A DNA stretch of 57,863 nucleotides from Bordetella parapertussis (GTDB lineage Bacteria > Pseudomonadota > Gammaproteobacteria > Burkholderiales > Burkholderiaceae_B): NCBI GenBank assembly GCA_945895265.1, contig CAMDEF010000021.1:1-57863 (forward strand). Direction: 5' to 3'. Under the pieces are notes generated by a model. It searched no databases, had not been told where the DNA came from, and saw only the letters and a list, made by a program, of their open reading frames with translations. A program made the position numbers and the translations under genes. This document shows, piece by piece, positions 45,849-57,863 of the stretch. Position 1 is the stretch's first letter. Each line of letters starts with the position of its first letter.

Positions 45849-47534
45849 TTACATCCGTTCGGGGGCAGATACACCCAACAATGCCAGACCATTTGCAATC
45901 ACTTGTCGCGTTGCATCGGCCAACCGTAACCGCGCCTGCTTAACAGCGATATCATCCACCAAGACACGCTCAGCGTTATACCAAGCGTGAAAGTCTGCCG
46001 CGCAGTCACGCAACCAAAATGCCACTAGGTGCGGTGACAGATCGAGAGCAGCTTGAGACACCAGTGCCGCAAACTCTGCCAACCGTTGCATCAGCGCGAT
46101 TTCTGTCGGTGCCACCAACAAGGTACTGTCTGCTGCACTCAGTTCTTGGGCGCTTAGACCGGCCTGCAGCAGCATCGAACAAATTCGCGCGTGGGCATAC
46201 TGAATGTAATAGACTGGATTTTCTTCACTTTTTGAACGCGCCAAGTCGACGTCAAACACAAACTCTGTATCGGCGCGTCGCTGAATCAAAAAGAACCGTA
46301 CGGCATCTCGCCCGACCCATTCGATCAAGTCTTGCAGCGTGACATAACTACCAGCGCGTTTTGAGATCTTGACCTCAACACCCCCGCGCATCACTTTGAC
46401 CATCTTATGCAAAATATAGGCGGGGTAATCAGCAGGGATGCCTAAAGCCAACGCCTGCAACCCAGCACGCACACGTGCAACGGTGCCGTGGTGATCGCTA
46501 CCTTGAATATTGATGGCACGGGTGTACCCACGTTGCCATTTCGTGACATGATAAGCAATGTCTGGCACAAAGTACGTGTAGCCACCCTCTGACTTACGCA
46601 TCACGCGATCTTTGTCGTCACCCGTGCCCAGCTCAGTGGTGCGCAACCACAATGCGCCTTCGCTTTCGTAGGTGTGACCCGAAGCAACCAACTGCTGAAC
46701 GGTTTGCTCAACTCGCCCCGAGGTGTAGAGCGAACTTTCAAGATAATAATGATCGAAGGCCAGGCCAAAAGCTTGCAAATCAAAATCTTGCTCGAGTCTA
46801 AGATACGCCACCGCAAAACGGCGAACGTTATCTAAGTCGGCAAGATCACCACTCGCTAACACGGGTTCACCGTCGCTCGCGCTCACGGTCGCCTTGGCGA
46901 GAAAATCTTTCGCAATATCGACGATGTAATCGCCCTTATAGCCCTCAGCAGGGTAAGCCTCATCCTCAGGGCTTAACCCTTTGCCTCGCGCCTGAACACT
47001 CAGCGCAAGGTTGTGGATCTGGTTGCCGGCATCGTTGTAATAAAACTCGCGGCTCACCTCAAAACCACTTGCATCAAACAGGCGGCACAACGCATCTCCG
47101 AGCGCTGCCTGCCTGGCATGGCCCACATGCAAGGGCCCAGTCGGATTCGCAGAGACAAATTCAACCAAGACCTTTTGCCCGTTGCGTGGGGTACGGCCAA
47201 AGGTTGAGCCTTGTTCTGAGATTGCCGTCAACACAGCAATACGGGCTGCGTGAGTTAACCGCAAATTAATAAAGCCTGGCCCAGCCAACTCGGCGGCTGC
47301 AACCAGTGCGTTCGCACGGGGGTCAACCATCAGCGCGTCAACGATTGCTTGCGCAAGCTCGCGAGGGTTGCGCTTGGCGGGCTTAGCCAATTGCATCGCA
47401 ACGTTTGTAGCGACGTCGCCATGCGCTGCAACTTTCGGACGCTCTAGCAAAATAGCAGGATTGGCCTCTGGCAAAATGCTTGCCACGGCGGCCTGCAAAC
47501 AAGAAATAATGGTCTGGTGTTGCTCGGGCAGCAT
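45849..47534 (-). CDS. argS: Arginyl-tRNA synthetase
   Basis: A 561-residue class I synthetase that charges tRNA-Arg. The N-terminal Arg-tRNA-synthetase domain ends before the HIGH motif '[20 protein letters not shown]'. '[21 protein letters not shown]' and '[30 protein letters not shown]' mark the catalytic core with its altered KMSKS region. The DALR anticodon-binding domain closes the protein ('[24 protein letters not shown]'). Length is normal for the family. It heads the argS-SPOR-dsbA unit. Confidence 0.97.
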   Translation of the reverse strand: MLPEQHQTIISCLQAAVASILPEANPAILLERPKVAAHGDVATNVAMQLAKPAKRNPRELAQAIVDALMVDPRANALVAAAELAGPGFINLRLTHAARIAVLTAISEQGSTFGRTPRNGQKVLVEFVSANPTGPLHVGHARQAALGDALCRLFDASGFEVSREFYYNDAGNQIHNLALSVQARGKGLSPEDEAYPAEGYKGDYIVDIAKDFLAKATVSASDGEPVLASGDLADLDNVRRFAVAYLRLEQDFDLQAFGLAFDHYYLESSLYTSGRVEQTVQQLVASGHTYESEGALWLRTTELGTGDDKDRVMRKSEGGYTYFVPDIAYHVTKWQRGYTRAINIQGSDHHGTVARVRAGLQALALGIPADYPAYILHKMVKVMRGGVEVKISKRAGSYVTLQDLIEWVGRDAVRFFLIQRRADTEFVFDVDLARSKSEENPVYYIQYAHARICSMLLQAGLSAQELSAADSTLLVAPTEIALMQRLAEFAALVSQAALDLSPHLVAFWLRDCAADFHAWYNAERVLVDDIAVKQARLRLADATRQVIANGLALLGVSAPERM

Positions 47535-47585
47535 GGGCTTAAAAACACGACAAGTTGAAGTGTCAAATGATAGCCTGAAATGCGC

Positions 47586-50500
47586 TTAGTCCCAGTGCCA
47601 ACCCACCTCCTCGCGTAACCATTTTGTGTAGCGCGGCATGTCGACCCACCCAACAGCGTCGGGGGCCTGCGGCAAGAGCGGTGACGAACGTGCCAGCAAC
47701 GACTCAACGTCGCGGCGTACCTCAGCACCCATCGCAGGGGCGTGATCCTGATAATTCACCCAAAGACGGCCATCGGGCTGGCTCACTCGGCGGTCGCCGC
47801 GCTGCACGGTTCGGGCAAATACCGCCCGCTCGTCATGAACAATTGGTCGGGTGACCGACGCTGCAGCAGGGCCAACCCCAAGCGGCACGCCCGCCGCCTT
47901 CGCTTGCCAATGCATCCAAGCCAAGGCCACCTGAGACAAATCACCAGGGGTTGAACCAGGCGACGCCTCTCGCGTCAAGTAGCCGCCGCCAATATCGGCA
48001 TGCGCCCCAACAAAGGCGCGTTCGACGACATTACCCCCCACTTGCGTGCCGCGCGCCGAGGTCAGCGGAAACAACCACCGGTGCTCATGCAAGGCCACAG
48101 CATGTGCCACCCACTTCCAAGCCGGGGCAATGGACAAATCAAACGCCGCGTTGCCGGCACCCAGCACATTAAACTGCGCCACCGTGTCAAACAAACCCAT
48201 GAAACGCAGGTCTACACAACTCGACAAAGTTCCGCGTTGAGGATCTTGTAACCAAAAGCGGCCATCGCGCAGATGCTGAGCCACCCGATTTCCAAAATGG
48301 CGAGCAAGCGCTGCCCCACGCGAAAACCCCACCACATCCAAGGCCAGCGCCGGTGCACCCTCTCTTTGCAAAGCCACCGCATTGAGCCAGCGCTCCCATT
48401 GCTGATCCACACGACTTCCGCCAGACCACGCCACAGCCGCATCCAAGGCCTGCCTAGTGCTACCCGTTTCAAGATTGCCCGCAGGGCCTTCGATGTATTT
48501 CACCGATCCTCCCAGGTACTGCCTCGCAAACAGCCAGACATTGGTTTGTGAAGTTGGGTTGTTGCCCGTGCCGTCAAACGCAAACAGCAATAACCCAAGA
48601 GGGTCAACGTAACGGCGCGGTTGTTGATCTGCATACCCGTACTGACTGTTACCTGGGATTGGGCCTAAAGGATCCGGCTCAAGGTAATGCCCCCAATGCG
48701 GGTCGTAAGTTCTTTGATAATTGTCATGCCAGCCTGTGAACGGATCTGCCACTTGCCCCGGCAAGCGCAAAGGCTGCACAAACTCTTTTCCCAAGTCGTG
48801 TTGCTGCGCTAGCAACTCACCAAGGGGGCTATAGGTGGCATGCCAACGAACCGCCTGCCGAGCGTCGGTCAGCAACTGAGGCAACCCCACCGCATCCGCA
48901 TGAAAGAAATAGAGGCTTGCCCGAGTCGCGTTGTTGTCGTATTCAATCAGGCCAATCGGCACCTGCTGCACGTAGATAAAGCGTCGCTTCACGCGCAAGC
49001 CGCTCTTGCTTTCGTAGGCTTGTGCCACCATCTTTTGCTGGTCATACAAAAACTGTGTACGCCCGTGCTGATCTTCGCGCCAGATTTGTTCGCCTAGGGC
49101 GTTGTGGCCATAGCTGACCGTCTGGCCCGCATCACGCTGTTCGACCACACTAGATAGCCGGCGCTGTGCGTTATAGCGCAGCACAAAATGATCCAAGCGC
49201 GTGGGCAACCCAGTTGCATCACGATAGATCTTTTGACGCGCCGCACCTGACACACGCCAGGCATACTCACGCGCCGACGTCTGATTGTCAGCTGACGACC
49301 AACTGCGATGTCGACGCAAGCGTTGCTCAACATCATAGTCATAGCGTGTATCCCGCGTCTGTCCGAGCAACGTCGTGCGCTCATGGCTGAGCCGTGCGCG
49401 CTGATCGGTAGCGACTTGATGCCGATACAGTGACAACCGCGTGACTGGTTGATACACCAGCAGCTGCTCAAGCCGCGTGGCCTGCCGCCCAATCGCCTGA
49501 GACGTGGCCATTTGCCTGACCGTTAACAGGCCGTTGCCATGCACAAGCCCATTAGGGCCGATCTCGACAACCTTCTGCCGCTGCCCAGCGACATTTTCCC
49601 ACTCAACCGCTTGCAAGGTTGTCTGCGACCAGTGATAGTGCAACACCCCCCCTTCTGGCAGTACATGCGTTAAGCGGCGGCCCCGCGCATCATACGTAAA
49701 CGCCTCGCGATAACTCCACTCGGGGCGAAGCACCTTGAACAGACCCGTATGCGCCGTTGGTCGAAACACCACACGCTCACGTAAGTCGCCGTTCGAGTTA
49801 ACGCGCCAGTGCTGCGTCTCTTGAGGGTGTGCCATCACTGCGGGGTGCCTACCTCGCCAAGCTACGCTTACCTCGACAGGCTCTGCAAACTTCGAGCGCG
49901 CCTTGAAGCTTCGTACTCTTCCAAACACATCAAAGCTCCAACGCCAAAGATCTTGCTCGCCAAATTTACGCAAGGCTAAGTGCGCGTGCGGCAAGGGCCT
50001 TTCGTATTGCGTAGCCCCTTGGTGTCGATCCAAGGCCGTCTGCAACTTATCTGGCGTCTGATACTCAAGGCGCTCAGTCGCAACGCCACGACTGTGCCAT
50101 TGCGTTAAATGTCCTGACGCATCAAACCAAAGGCGTAAGCCTGGCCATCCTTTGCCATCAAAAGAAACTTTCCGGATTATCTGCCGCGCATCTTGTTCAG
50201 TCGTCAGTCCAAGCGCCGAATCAGGTATGGCCGTTGGCAAACCTGCCGCAAGCAATTCTGGCGCGCCCGCGGCAAATTTTTGCACTCGGCCTTCACGGTC
50301 ATACTGCCACGTGTGTGTTCGTAGCGCCAACGTTGCCGTCTGATCGACGATTGAGATTCCCGTCACGGCGTGCGCATGCCCAGCTTGTAATCGCTGTTCG
50401 TGATGATAACGACGACGCATGCCGTCAGGGCGAAGCACCTCAGCCAAGACGTTGGCCTCATAACGATAATGAAGGATCCCCAGTGGCGACTCGACCGCAA

Positions 50501-51335
50501 CCAGTTTGTGCAAAGCGTCAGGGTTCATCGTGTCTAGCGATGCTGTTTGTTGGCTTACGCGTCGTTGCGTCGTATGTTTGTGATTTTGAGTTCCTTGTGT
50601 TGTTGCGATTTGACTTGTCGCATTTTGCGCCGTCAACGGAGCAGCTTGCTGAGCGACTGGCACGGCATAGATAAAACGCAAACTCTGCTTGGTCTGGGTA
50701 TCGGTCACACGGTCAAGCTCACCATGCCATTTCGATGGTGCGTGATGCCGCAGAATTTGCACCGCCAGCTCCTCTCGACAATGGCCGTGTAATTGGCCAC
50801 GTTTGTTCTCCTCCACGAACGACCAGCCAATCAAGCGCCCGGGTTCGTCAAAACGCAAGCACTTTCCAAACGGCCACTCCCACTGCCAGCCTTCGCCCAC
50901 TCGCGTGATCACGCCATCCTCAAGTGCTCGTGCGACACAACGCTGTGTCGTGTCACATTGAAAGGTCAACCGGCTACCGTCCGCCTGCAGCACCTGTAGG
51001 TGTGCTCCCATCCAATACAGGCGCGTGTCATACGACCACGACCAACCTCGGCCCAACGCACCCACTCGAGGATCCATCGCGTTGTAGTGCCTCACCAACT
51101 CAAGTCCTGGTGCACTGACTAAACTGGGCAAATCCGTATCGCGTTGATATTTGTTGCCATTGCGTCGATCGACTGGGTTACCAATCCCATGGTTAGGGCT
51201 GCTATGTGCGCGACCTAACGTAGCAACACCGCCCTGCTGACATGGGTTACCCAACTCTGTGACTTGGCATGACGACCCCCCTGCCCAGACGAGTTTCGAT
51301 AAAAAAAGCAATGCTCCAATCAACCAAATTCGCAT
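47586..51335 (-). CDS. Secreted RHS/YD-repeat protein with C-terminal DUF2235 (Tle1-like) lipase domain
   Basis: A 1249-residue polymorphic-toxin-like protein. A Sec signal peptide covers residues 1-18 ('WLIGALLFLSKLVWAG'). About 870 residues of YD/RHS repeats follow, ending in the core signature 'YDPHWGHYLEPDPLGP...YGYADQQPRRYVDPLGL', where RHS shells are cleaved. The last ~334 residues are a DUF2235 alpha/beta hydrolase: 'FAFDGTGNNP', nucleophile Ser near 1005 in 'VVGFSRGAA', Asp near 1050 in 'GLFDTVAQ' and His near 1112 in 'FVGAHADIGGGY'. Such domains are phospholipase effectors of the Tle1 type. No vgrG, PAAR, type VI or immunity gene is adjacent. A Ser/Thr/Gln-rich insertion lies at about residues 230-270. 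A secreted interbacterial toxin is likely but unproven. Confidence 0.9.
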   Translation of the reverse strand: MRIWLIGALLFLSKLVWAGGSSCQVTELGNPCQQGGVATLGRAHSSPNHGIGNPVDRRNGNKYQRDTDLPSLVSAPGLELVRHYNAMDPRVGALGRGWSWSYDTRLYWMGAHLQVLQADGSRLTFQCDTTQRCVARALEDGVITRVGEGWQWEWPFGKCLRFDEPGRLIGWSFVEENKRGQLHGHCREELAVQILRHHAPSKWHGELDRVTDTQTKQSLRFIYAVPVAQQAAPLTAQNATSQIATTQGTQNHKHTTQRRVSQQTASLDTMNPDALHKLVAVESPLGILHYRYEANVLAEVLRPDGMRRRYHHEQRLQAGHAHAVTGISIVDQTATLALRTHTWQYDREGRVQKFAAGAPELLAAGLPTAIPDSALGLTTEQDARQIIRKVSFDGKGWPGLRLWFDASGHLTQWHSRGVATERLEYQTPDKLQTALDRHQGATQYERPLPHAHLALRKFGEQDLWRWSFDVFGRVRSFKARSKFAEPVEVSVAWRGRHPAVMAHPQETQHWRVNSNGDLRERVVFRPTAHTGLFKVLRPEWSYREAFTYDARGRRLTHVLPEGGVLHYHWSQTTLQAVEWENVAGQRQKVVEIGPNGLVHGNGLLTVRQMATSQAIGRQATRLEQLLVYQPVTRLSLYRHQVATDQRARLSHERTTLLGQTRDTRYDYDVEQRLRRHRSWSSADNQTSAREYAWRVSGAARQKIYRDATGLPTRLDHFVLRYNAQRRLSSVVEQRDAGQTVSYGHNALGEQIWREDQHGRTQFLYDQQKMVAQAYESKSGLRVKRRFIYVQQVPIGLIEYDNNATRASLYFFHADAVGLPQLLTDARQAVRWHATYSPLGELLAQQHDLGKEFVQPLRLPGQVADPFTGWHDNYQRTYDPHWGHYLEPDPLGPIPGNSQYGYADQQPRRYVDPLGLLLFAFDGTGNNPTSQTNVWLFARQYLGGSVKYIEGPAGNLETGSTRQALDAAVAWSGGSRVDQQWERWLNAVALQREGAPALALDVVGFSRGAALARHFGNRVAQHLRDGRFWLQDPQRGTLSSCVDLRFMGLFDTVAQFNVLGAGNAAFDLSIAPAWKWVAHAVALHEHRWLFPLTSARGTQVGGNVVERAFVGAHADIGGGYLTREASPGSTPGDLSQVALAWMHWQAKAAGVPLGVGPAAASVTRPIVHDERAVFARTVQRGDRRVSQPDGRLWVNYQDHAPAMGAEVRRDVESLLARSSPLLPQAPDAVGWVDMPRYTKWLREEVGWHWD

Positions 51336-51429
51336 CGGTTTTATACCTGTGACACAAAAGAGTAAGCTTGTAGCAATGGGGCTGAAAAAGCCTCAACGCA
51401 AGACGCTTTGATCCATAAGGAAAACTACG

Positions 51430-51762
51430 ATGCTAGTCACTTTTAGCAGTAAAGCTGGCGCAGATATTTTGATGCTGTCGCAACACGCCAAACCGATTCT
51501 GCAGATCATGGGCAAACTCGATGGTACAGATTTGCCGGTCAGAGGCGTGTTCATGCCCGAGCACATGGCGCAAACCATTGCTCAACTTGAACAAGCCATT
51601 GCGATTTCGCCAACACCCACTGAAGAGGACGAAGATGCGCCGCACGACCCAATTACTCGACCAGTCGGCCTGCGCCAACGAGCGTTTCCGTTGCTTGATC
51701 TGCTAAAGCGAGCCCAAGAAAAAGGCTACCCTGTACTATGGGAGGCTAGCTCTCCCTGGTAG
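51430..51762 (+). CDS. DUF1840 family protein
   Basis: A 110-residue soluble protein of the DUF1840 family, common in betaproteobacteria: 'MLVTFSSKAGADILMLSQHAKPILQIMGK' at the start, an acidic middle 'PTEEDEDAPHDP', and 'RAFPLLDLLKRAQEKGYPVLWE' at the end. Function unknown. AAGGA stands about nine bases before the ATG. It is divergent from the RHS gene, with 94 bases between. Since the family is widespread without RHS genes, I do not regard it as an immunity protein. Confidence 0.87.
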   Translation: MLVTFSSKAGADILMLSQHAKPILQIMGKLDGTDLPVRGVFMPEHMAQTIAQLEQAIAISPTPTEEDEDAPHDPITRPVGLRQRAFPLLDLLKRAQEKGYPVLWEASSPW

Positions 51763-51852
51763 TTTGGGTGACCCATGATTACTAGATTTTTGTGTATGGC
51801 GTTTAACTTGCCATGTACCGATATAAAACATCAACACACGATTTCTTCACGC

Positions 51853-51938
51853 GCAGGCTTGCGTCGTGGACAACACAGAGCCAGCAGGAGTCTAAACGAC
51901 TCGCTGTCACTCAAAACGCTACGAGTCTTCAAGCCTGC
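51853..51938. repeat. Nested inverted repeats between convergent genes
   Basis: GCAGGCTTG (51853-51861) and CAAGCCTGC (51930-51938) are exact inverted copies, enclosing a second pair GACTCG (51898-51903) and CGAGTC (51922-51927). The structure lies between the converging DUF1840 and alcohol dehydrogenase genes and ends two bases before the dehydrogenase stop. It may end transcription or form part of an untranslated RNA; there is no T-run. Confidence 0.45.
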
Positions 51939-51940
51939 TA

Positions 51941-53101
51941 CTAAAACGCTTTTTCAAACAACGCGCGAAAATCCGCTGTCGTCGTATGGCGCGGGTTCCA
52001 GCGGTTGTAATTGGCCTGCGTACATAACTGCGCCATGTCATCAAAACAATCTTCGGTCACACCCACATCCCTGAGCCGAGGCGGGATGCCTAAATCCAAA
52101 CACATGGTTTGAATCGCCTCGACCGCAGTTTGCGCCGCATCAAGCGTTGGCCATTGCTGAACCGGGCGCTCCATCGCCACCGCGACCCGGGCAAATTTTT
52201 GCGGATTTGCGACCAGATTAAAACGCGCAACGTGCGGCAAACACAGCGCGTTAGACAAACCATGCGACAAATGAAACTGGGCACCTATAAAACGCGCCAT
52301 GCAATGCACGTTACCCAACCCCGTTTGTCCGAACGTCATCCCCGCGAGCGCCGAGCCACACAACATATTTAACCCGGCTTCAAGATTGCCTCGGTTCGCA
52401 ACAAACGGTCGTATGTTTGACGCCAACAATTCTATGGCCTGCAAATTAATTGCATCGGTGATTAAATTTGTCTGTAATGAAAGATAAGACTCAAAGGCGT
52501 GTACAAAAGCGTCGATGCCAGAGTGCGCGGCAACATGTGCCGGTACCGTACGCAGCGCCAACGGGTCAAGTATTGCAAACACGGCCGGATTCAACGCGGC
52601 GTGCCGAATCGACATCTTGAGATTTTTTTCAGTATCCGTAATCACGCAAGACCCCGACACTTCAGACCCCGTACCTGCAGTCGTCGGGATCGCGATAAGC
52701 GGCAGCGGCGCGAGACTAAACTTATCGATCCCCTCGTAATCGTGAATCCGCCCACCATTCGTGGCTAAAATCCCAACGGCTTTGGCAACATCGATCGTGC
52801 TGCCTCCACCAATCGCAAGAATTGCCGTCGCCCCATGGGCTTGGCACACTTCAAACGCCTTCTGTACCGTGTGCGCGCTTGGATCAGGTTCAATCTCAGT
52901 AAAGACTGCACGCTGAACGCCCGCAGTCTCTAACAACGTTTGTATTTGCGCGTAAAACTCGCTGTTCAACAACGCTGCATCAAGCGCCACAAACATACGC
53001 CGACACGCCAACTTCACAACGATCTCACTGATTTTTTCTGCCGAACCAACCCCCATATAAATGGTGGAAGGGCAAAAAAAGCTTGAAAGTGTTGTTGTCA
53101 T
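51941..53101 (-). CDS. Iron-type (group III) alcohol dehydrogenase
   Basis: A 386-residue NAD(P)-dependent alcohol dehydrogenase of the iron-containing family. The nucleotide site is 'ILAIGGGSTIDVAKAVG' and 'IAIPTTAGTGSEVSG'. Metal ligands are expected at Asp/His in 'GIDAFVHAFESY', His in 'GLGNVHCMARF' and His in 'LSHGLSNALCLPHV'. The commonly conserved His of the 'HxMAH' motif is Arg here ('VHCMARF'), close to the active site; this is a point to check. The substrate cannot be assigned. It stands alone between DUF1840 and gyrB. Confidence 0.9.
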   Translation of the reverse strand: MTTTLSSFFCPSTIYMGVGSAEKISEIVVKLACRRMFVALDAALLNSEFYAQIQTLLETAGVQRAVFTEIEPDPSAHTVQKAFEVCQAHGATAILAIGGGSTIDVAKAVGILATNGGRIHDYEGIDKFSLAPLPLIAIPTTAGTGSEVSGSCVITDTEKNLKMSIRHAALNPAVFAILDPLALRTVPAHVAAHSGIDAFVHAFESYLSLQTNLITDAINLQAIELLASNIRPFVANRGNLEAGLNMLCGSALAGMTFGQTGLGNVHCMARFIGAQFHLSHGLSNALCLPHVARFNLVANPQKFARVAVAMERPVQQWPTLDAAQTAVEAIQTMCLDLGIPPRLRDVGVTEDCFDDMAQLCTQANYNRWNPRHTTTADFRALFEKAF

Positions 53102-53267
53102 TGTCTGTACGTCCTATGAGACCCCGGTGGCCGTGAAGGCTTAGGCCGATCACGGCTCAACACCGCAACACAGCCTTTACACATCGAACCCCTCAACCTT
53201 AGTCGGGCGTTGCGCCTAAATCAATAATCAAGGGCCACCAACGAGCCACTTCGCTCGATACGCGTAG

Positions 53268-55736
<2,469 letters not shown>

Positions 55737-56846
55737 TTAAATCCGCATAGGCATGACGACGTACTTAAAAGACTCGTCATCAGGCAAAGTAATAAGGGCT
55801 GAGGCGTTCGCATCGGGCATGACAGACCAGCGAATCGTTTCGGCTTTGACGTTGGCTAAGAAATCTAGCAAGTAGCTGACGTTGAATCCAACGTCTAAAG
55901 CCTCGTGTTCGTAATCAACGTCGACTTCTTCTTGTGCTTCTTCTTGTTCGGCGTTTGTTGAAGAAATCTTTAACAGATGCTGCCCCAACTGCAAGCGAAC
56001 GCTACGAAATTTATCTGTAGTCAAAATCGCTGCGCGCTGCAAGCAGCCCTGCAAGATCTCACGCGACACATCAAAATGACGTGTGTAATTAGAAGGGATG
56101 ACGCGATTAAAGTCTGGAAATTTTCCTTCGACTAGTTTTGACACTAACTCAACGTGACCAAATGAAAACCGTATTTGCCCAGGGGCCACATCAATCGTGA
56201 CTGACTCGTCTGAGTCGTCTAACAGGCGCTGCATTTCGAGTACGGTTTTACGTGGCACGATCACTTCGTGTTTAGCAAGCACTCCGTCGACTGCGGTCGA
56301 GCTATGCGCCAGGCGATGCCCATCGGTTGCCACTGCTCGCAACAGACCTGGTTCAAACACCATCAACATTCCGTTTAAGTAGTAGCGGATGTCTTGTTGT
56401 GCCATGGCAAAGTGCGCCATGTTGAACAAATGCTTAAGTGTCTTGCGCGGTAGCGTCAATGAGACGTCCCAGCGCTCGGGCTGCGTCATCGTCGGAAACT
56501 CAGTTGCTGCAAGCGTCTGCAGCGAGAACCGGCTTTTGCCCGTTTGAACAGCCAGTTTGCCGCCTGTCGTTGAGAGTTTGACATCGCCCGTATCGGGTAA
56601 GGCCCGCAAGATATCTAATAGCTTGCGCGCTGCGACGGTGAGCGATTCGCTTTCTGCGCCGGTGCCAAAATCAGCATGCGTGGTGATTTGTACTTCGAGG
56701 TCTGTCGCAATGAACGATATCCGTTGCGCTTGCTTGCGCACCAAAATGTTGGCAAGTATAGGCAGTGTGTGACGCCGTTCAACAATACCGGCAACAGTCG
56801 ATAGCGGTTTGAGTAAGGCATCGCGGGGGGTCTGGACAAGTTGCAT
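55737..56846 (-). CDS. dnaN: DNA polymerase III sliding clamp (beta subunit)
   Basis: A 369-residue sliding clamp that rings DNA and tethers the replicative polymerase. The three similar domains are recognisable from 'VERRHTLPILANILV', 'MAQQDIRYYLNGMLMVFEPGLLRAVATDGHRLA' and the C-terminal 'FKYVVMPMRI' that ends nearly all DnaN proteins. An acidic insertion 'EQEEAQEEVDVDYEHE' lies in the third domain. It is three bases from dnaA and three from gyrB, so all three should share a transcript. Confidence 0.98.
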   Translation of the reverse strand: MQLVQTPRDALLKPLSTVAGIVERRHTLPILANILVRKQAQRISFIATDLEVQITTHADFGTGAESESLTVAARKLLDILRALPDTGDVKLSTTGGKLAVQTGKSRFSLQTLAATEFPTMTQPERWDVSLTLPRKTLKHLFNMAHFAMAQQDIRYYLNGMLMVFEPGLLRAVATDGHRLAHSSTAVDGVLAKHEVIVPRKTVLEMQRLLDDSDESVTIDVAPGQIRFSFGHVELVSKLVEGKFPDFNRVIPSNYTRHFDVSREILQGCLQRAAILTTDKFRSVRLQLGQHLLKISSTNAEQEEAQEEVDVDYEHEALDVGFNVSYLLDFLANVKAETIRWSVMPDANASALITLPDDESFKYVVMPMRI

Positions 56847-56849
56847 GGA

Positions 56850-57863
56850 TTATCCCTTTAAAGTTTGTTCAAGCACATGCAGCGTATGGTTAAAGTCTGC
56901 TTGTTTCGCACGTAGATCGGTGATTTTTCTCACCGCATGTAACACCGTGGTGTGATCGCGACCACCAAACAGATCGCCAATTTCTGGCAAGCTTTTTTGC
57001 GTCAGTTCTTTAGCTAGATACATCGCGACCTGACGCGGCATCGCAATGTTGGCAGGGCGCCGCTTTGAATACATATCAGCGACCTTCATTTTGTAATAGT
57101 CAGCGACCGTTTTTTGAATGTTCTCAACCGTCACCTGCCCACTAGACGCTGACAACAAGTCTTTTAAAGCGTCTTTGCAGATATCAACGTTGGCAACTTC
57201 GCGGCCATGAAACCGCGCATACGCCACAACTTTTTTCAGCGCACCCTCGAGTTCTCGAACGTTACTGCGCAAATGTTTTGCAATAAAAAACGCAACATCT
57301 TCAGGTAGTGTTACTCCTTCTTGCTCGGCCTTGCGCAACAAAATGGCAACCCGCATTTCAAGCTCAGGGGGTTCAATCGCAACCGTGAGCCCCGAGTCAA
57401 ACCTCGATATCAACCGGGTATCAATACCCGAGAGCTCTTTGGGATACGTATCGCTAGTGATGATGATTTGCTTGCGCTGCGCAACCATGGCTTCAAAGGC
57501 GTAGAAGAATTCTTCTTGTGTACGGTTCTTGCCTGAGAAAAACTGAATATCGTCGATTAGTAGCAGGTCAAGAGAATGGTAATAGCGTTTGAAATCATCA
57601 AAAGCTTTGCGTTGATACGCTTTGACAACGTCTGATACATACTGGTCTGCATGAACATACCTGACTCGCGCACCTTTGCCAGCCGCAAGCAACGCGTTAC
57701 CGATGGCGTGGATCAAATGCGTTTTACCCAAACCAACACCGCCGTACAAAAACAACGGGTTGTATGAGGTGCCGGGATTTTCGGCAACCTGTAAGGCGGC
57801 AGCCCGAGCGAGCTGATTTGCCTTGCCTGTTACAAAATTATCAAAGGTAAGTTCTACGTTTAA
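56850..57863 (-). CDS. dnaA: Chromosomal replication initiator DnaA, 5' end cut by window edge
   Basis: The C-terminal 337 residues of DnaA; the start lies beyond the right edge. The AAA+ domain has Walker A '[15 protein letters not shown]', Walker B '[10 protein letters not shown]' and '[24 protein letters not shown]'. The DNA-binding domain IV ends the protein with '[31 protein letters not shown]', which reads DnaA boxes. The frame is open from the first available codon at 57863. DnaA opens oriC to start replication. The origin is expected upstream of this gene, outside the window. Confidence 0.97.
   Translation of the reverse strand, partial: LNVELTFDNFVTGKANQLARAAALQVAENPGTSYNPLFLYGGVGLGKTHLIHAIGNALLAAGKGARVRYVHADQYVSDVVKAYQRKAFDDFKRYYHSLDLLLIDDIQFFSGKNRTQEEFFYAFEAMVAQRKQIIITSDTYPKELSGIDTRLISRFDSGLTVAIEPPELEMRVAILLRKAEQEGVTLPEDVAFFIAKHLRSNVRELEGALKKVVAYARFHGREVANVDICKDALKDLLSASSGQVTVENIQKTVADYYKMKVADMYSKRRPANIAMPRQVAMYLAKELTQKSLPEIGDLFGGRDHTTVLHAVRKITDLRAKQADFNHTLHVLEQTLKG

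Noticed and set aside
47586..51335. RHS gene as part of a mobile element
   Set aside because: No transposase, terminal repeats or tRNA next to it, and the flanking genes keep the order expected near the origin.
51430..51762. DUF1840 protein as immunity partner of the RHS-lipase
   Set aside because: It is on the other strand at the wrong (5') end of the toxin gene and belongs to a family widespread without RHS genes.

Overview
The window is bacterial chromosome from a betaproteobacterium, most likely Burkholderiales and probably Alcaligenaceae-like. The signs are the argS / SPOR-domain / dsbA block, the dnaA-dnaN-gyrB block without recF, smg (DUF494), a long-form leuA, a liu-type leucine degradation operon, and DUF1840 and DUF3429 proteins. 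It ends inside dnaA, so it lies next to the replication origin; oriC itself should sit just past the right edge. I see no rRNA, tRNA, CRISPR array, insertion sequence or prophage.

Left part (1-8425): a divergent locus of the poorly understood circularly permuted ATP-grasp / alpha-E / transglutaminase family. One strand carries a giant transglutaminase-DUF2126 protein followed by a fused ATP-grasp-alpha-E protein, cut by the window edge. The other carries separate ATP-grasp and alpha-E genes behind a good sigma-54-type promoter match. Next (8498-16726) come rhlE with a hairpin-rich leader, prfC, a small anchored protein, rpoN away from its usual neighbours, a membrane protein, and leuA. leuA is preceded by an unmarked 46-codon leader peptide with six leucine codons among eight, flanked by mutually exclusive RNA stems, as expected for ribosome-mediated attenuation.

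Middle (16903-36450): a complete Dpp/Opp-type ABC importer operon that ends with a glutathione S-transferase-like and a cupin gene; an AraC regulator divergent from a BenE-type benzoate symporter; a hipBA module with two palindromic operators; a tight reverse-strand run panB - SET methyltransferase - DUF3429 - DUF455 - sulfatase; topB with a long histone-H1-like Lys/Ala tail; gluQ and smg.

Right part (36617-57863): leucine/isovalerate catabolism (ivd, mccB, mccA) with a LiuR-like box in the divergent promoter region facing an MBL-fold hydrolase; metC; a DUF1330 gene with its ribosome site in a palindrome; a possible sRNA or double terminator; dsbA, a SPOR protein and argS; an orphan secreted RHS protein with a C-terminal DUF2235 (Tle1-like) lipase; DUF1840; an iron-type alcohol dehydrogenase; then gyrB, dnaN and partial dnaA on the reverse strand.

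All functions are read from motifs and family knowledge; no database search was run. Strongest candidates for something under-described: the leuA leader, the rhlE leader, the ATP-grasp/alpha-E/transglutaminase locus, the RHS-lipase without visible immunity gene, and the SET / H1-like-tail pairing.
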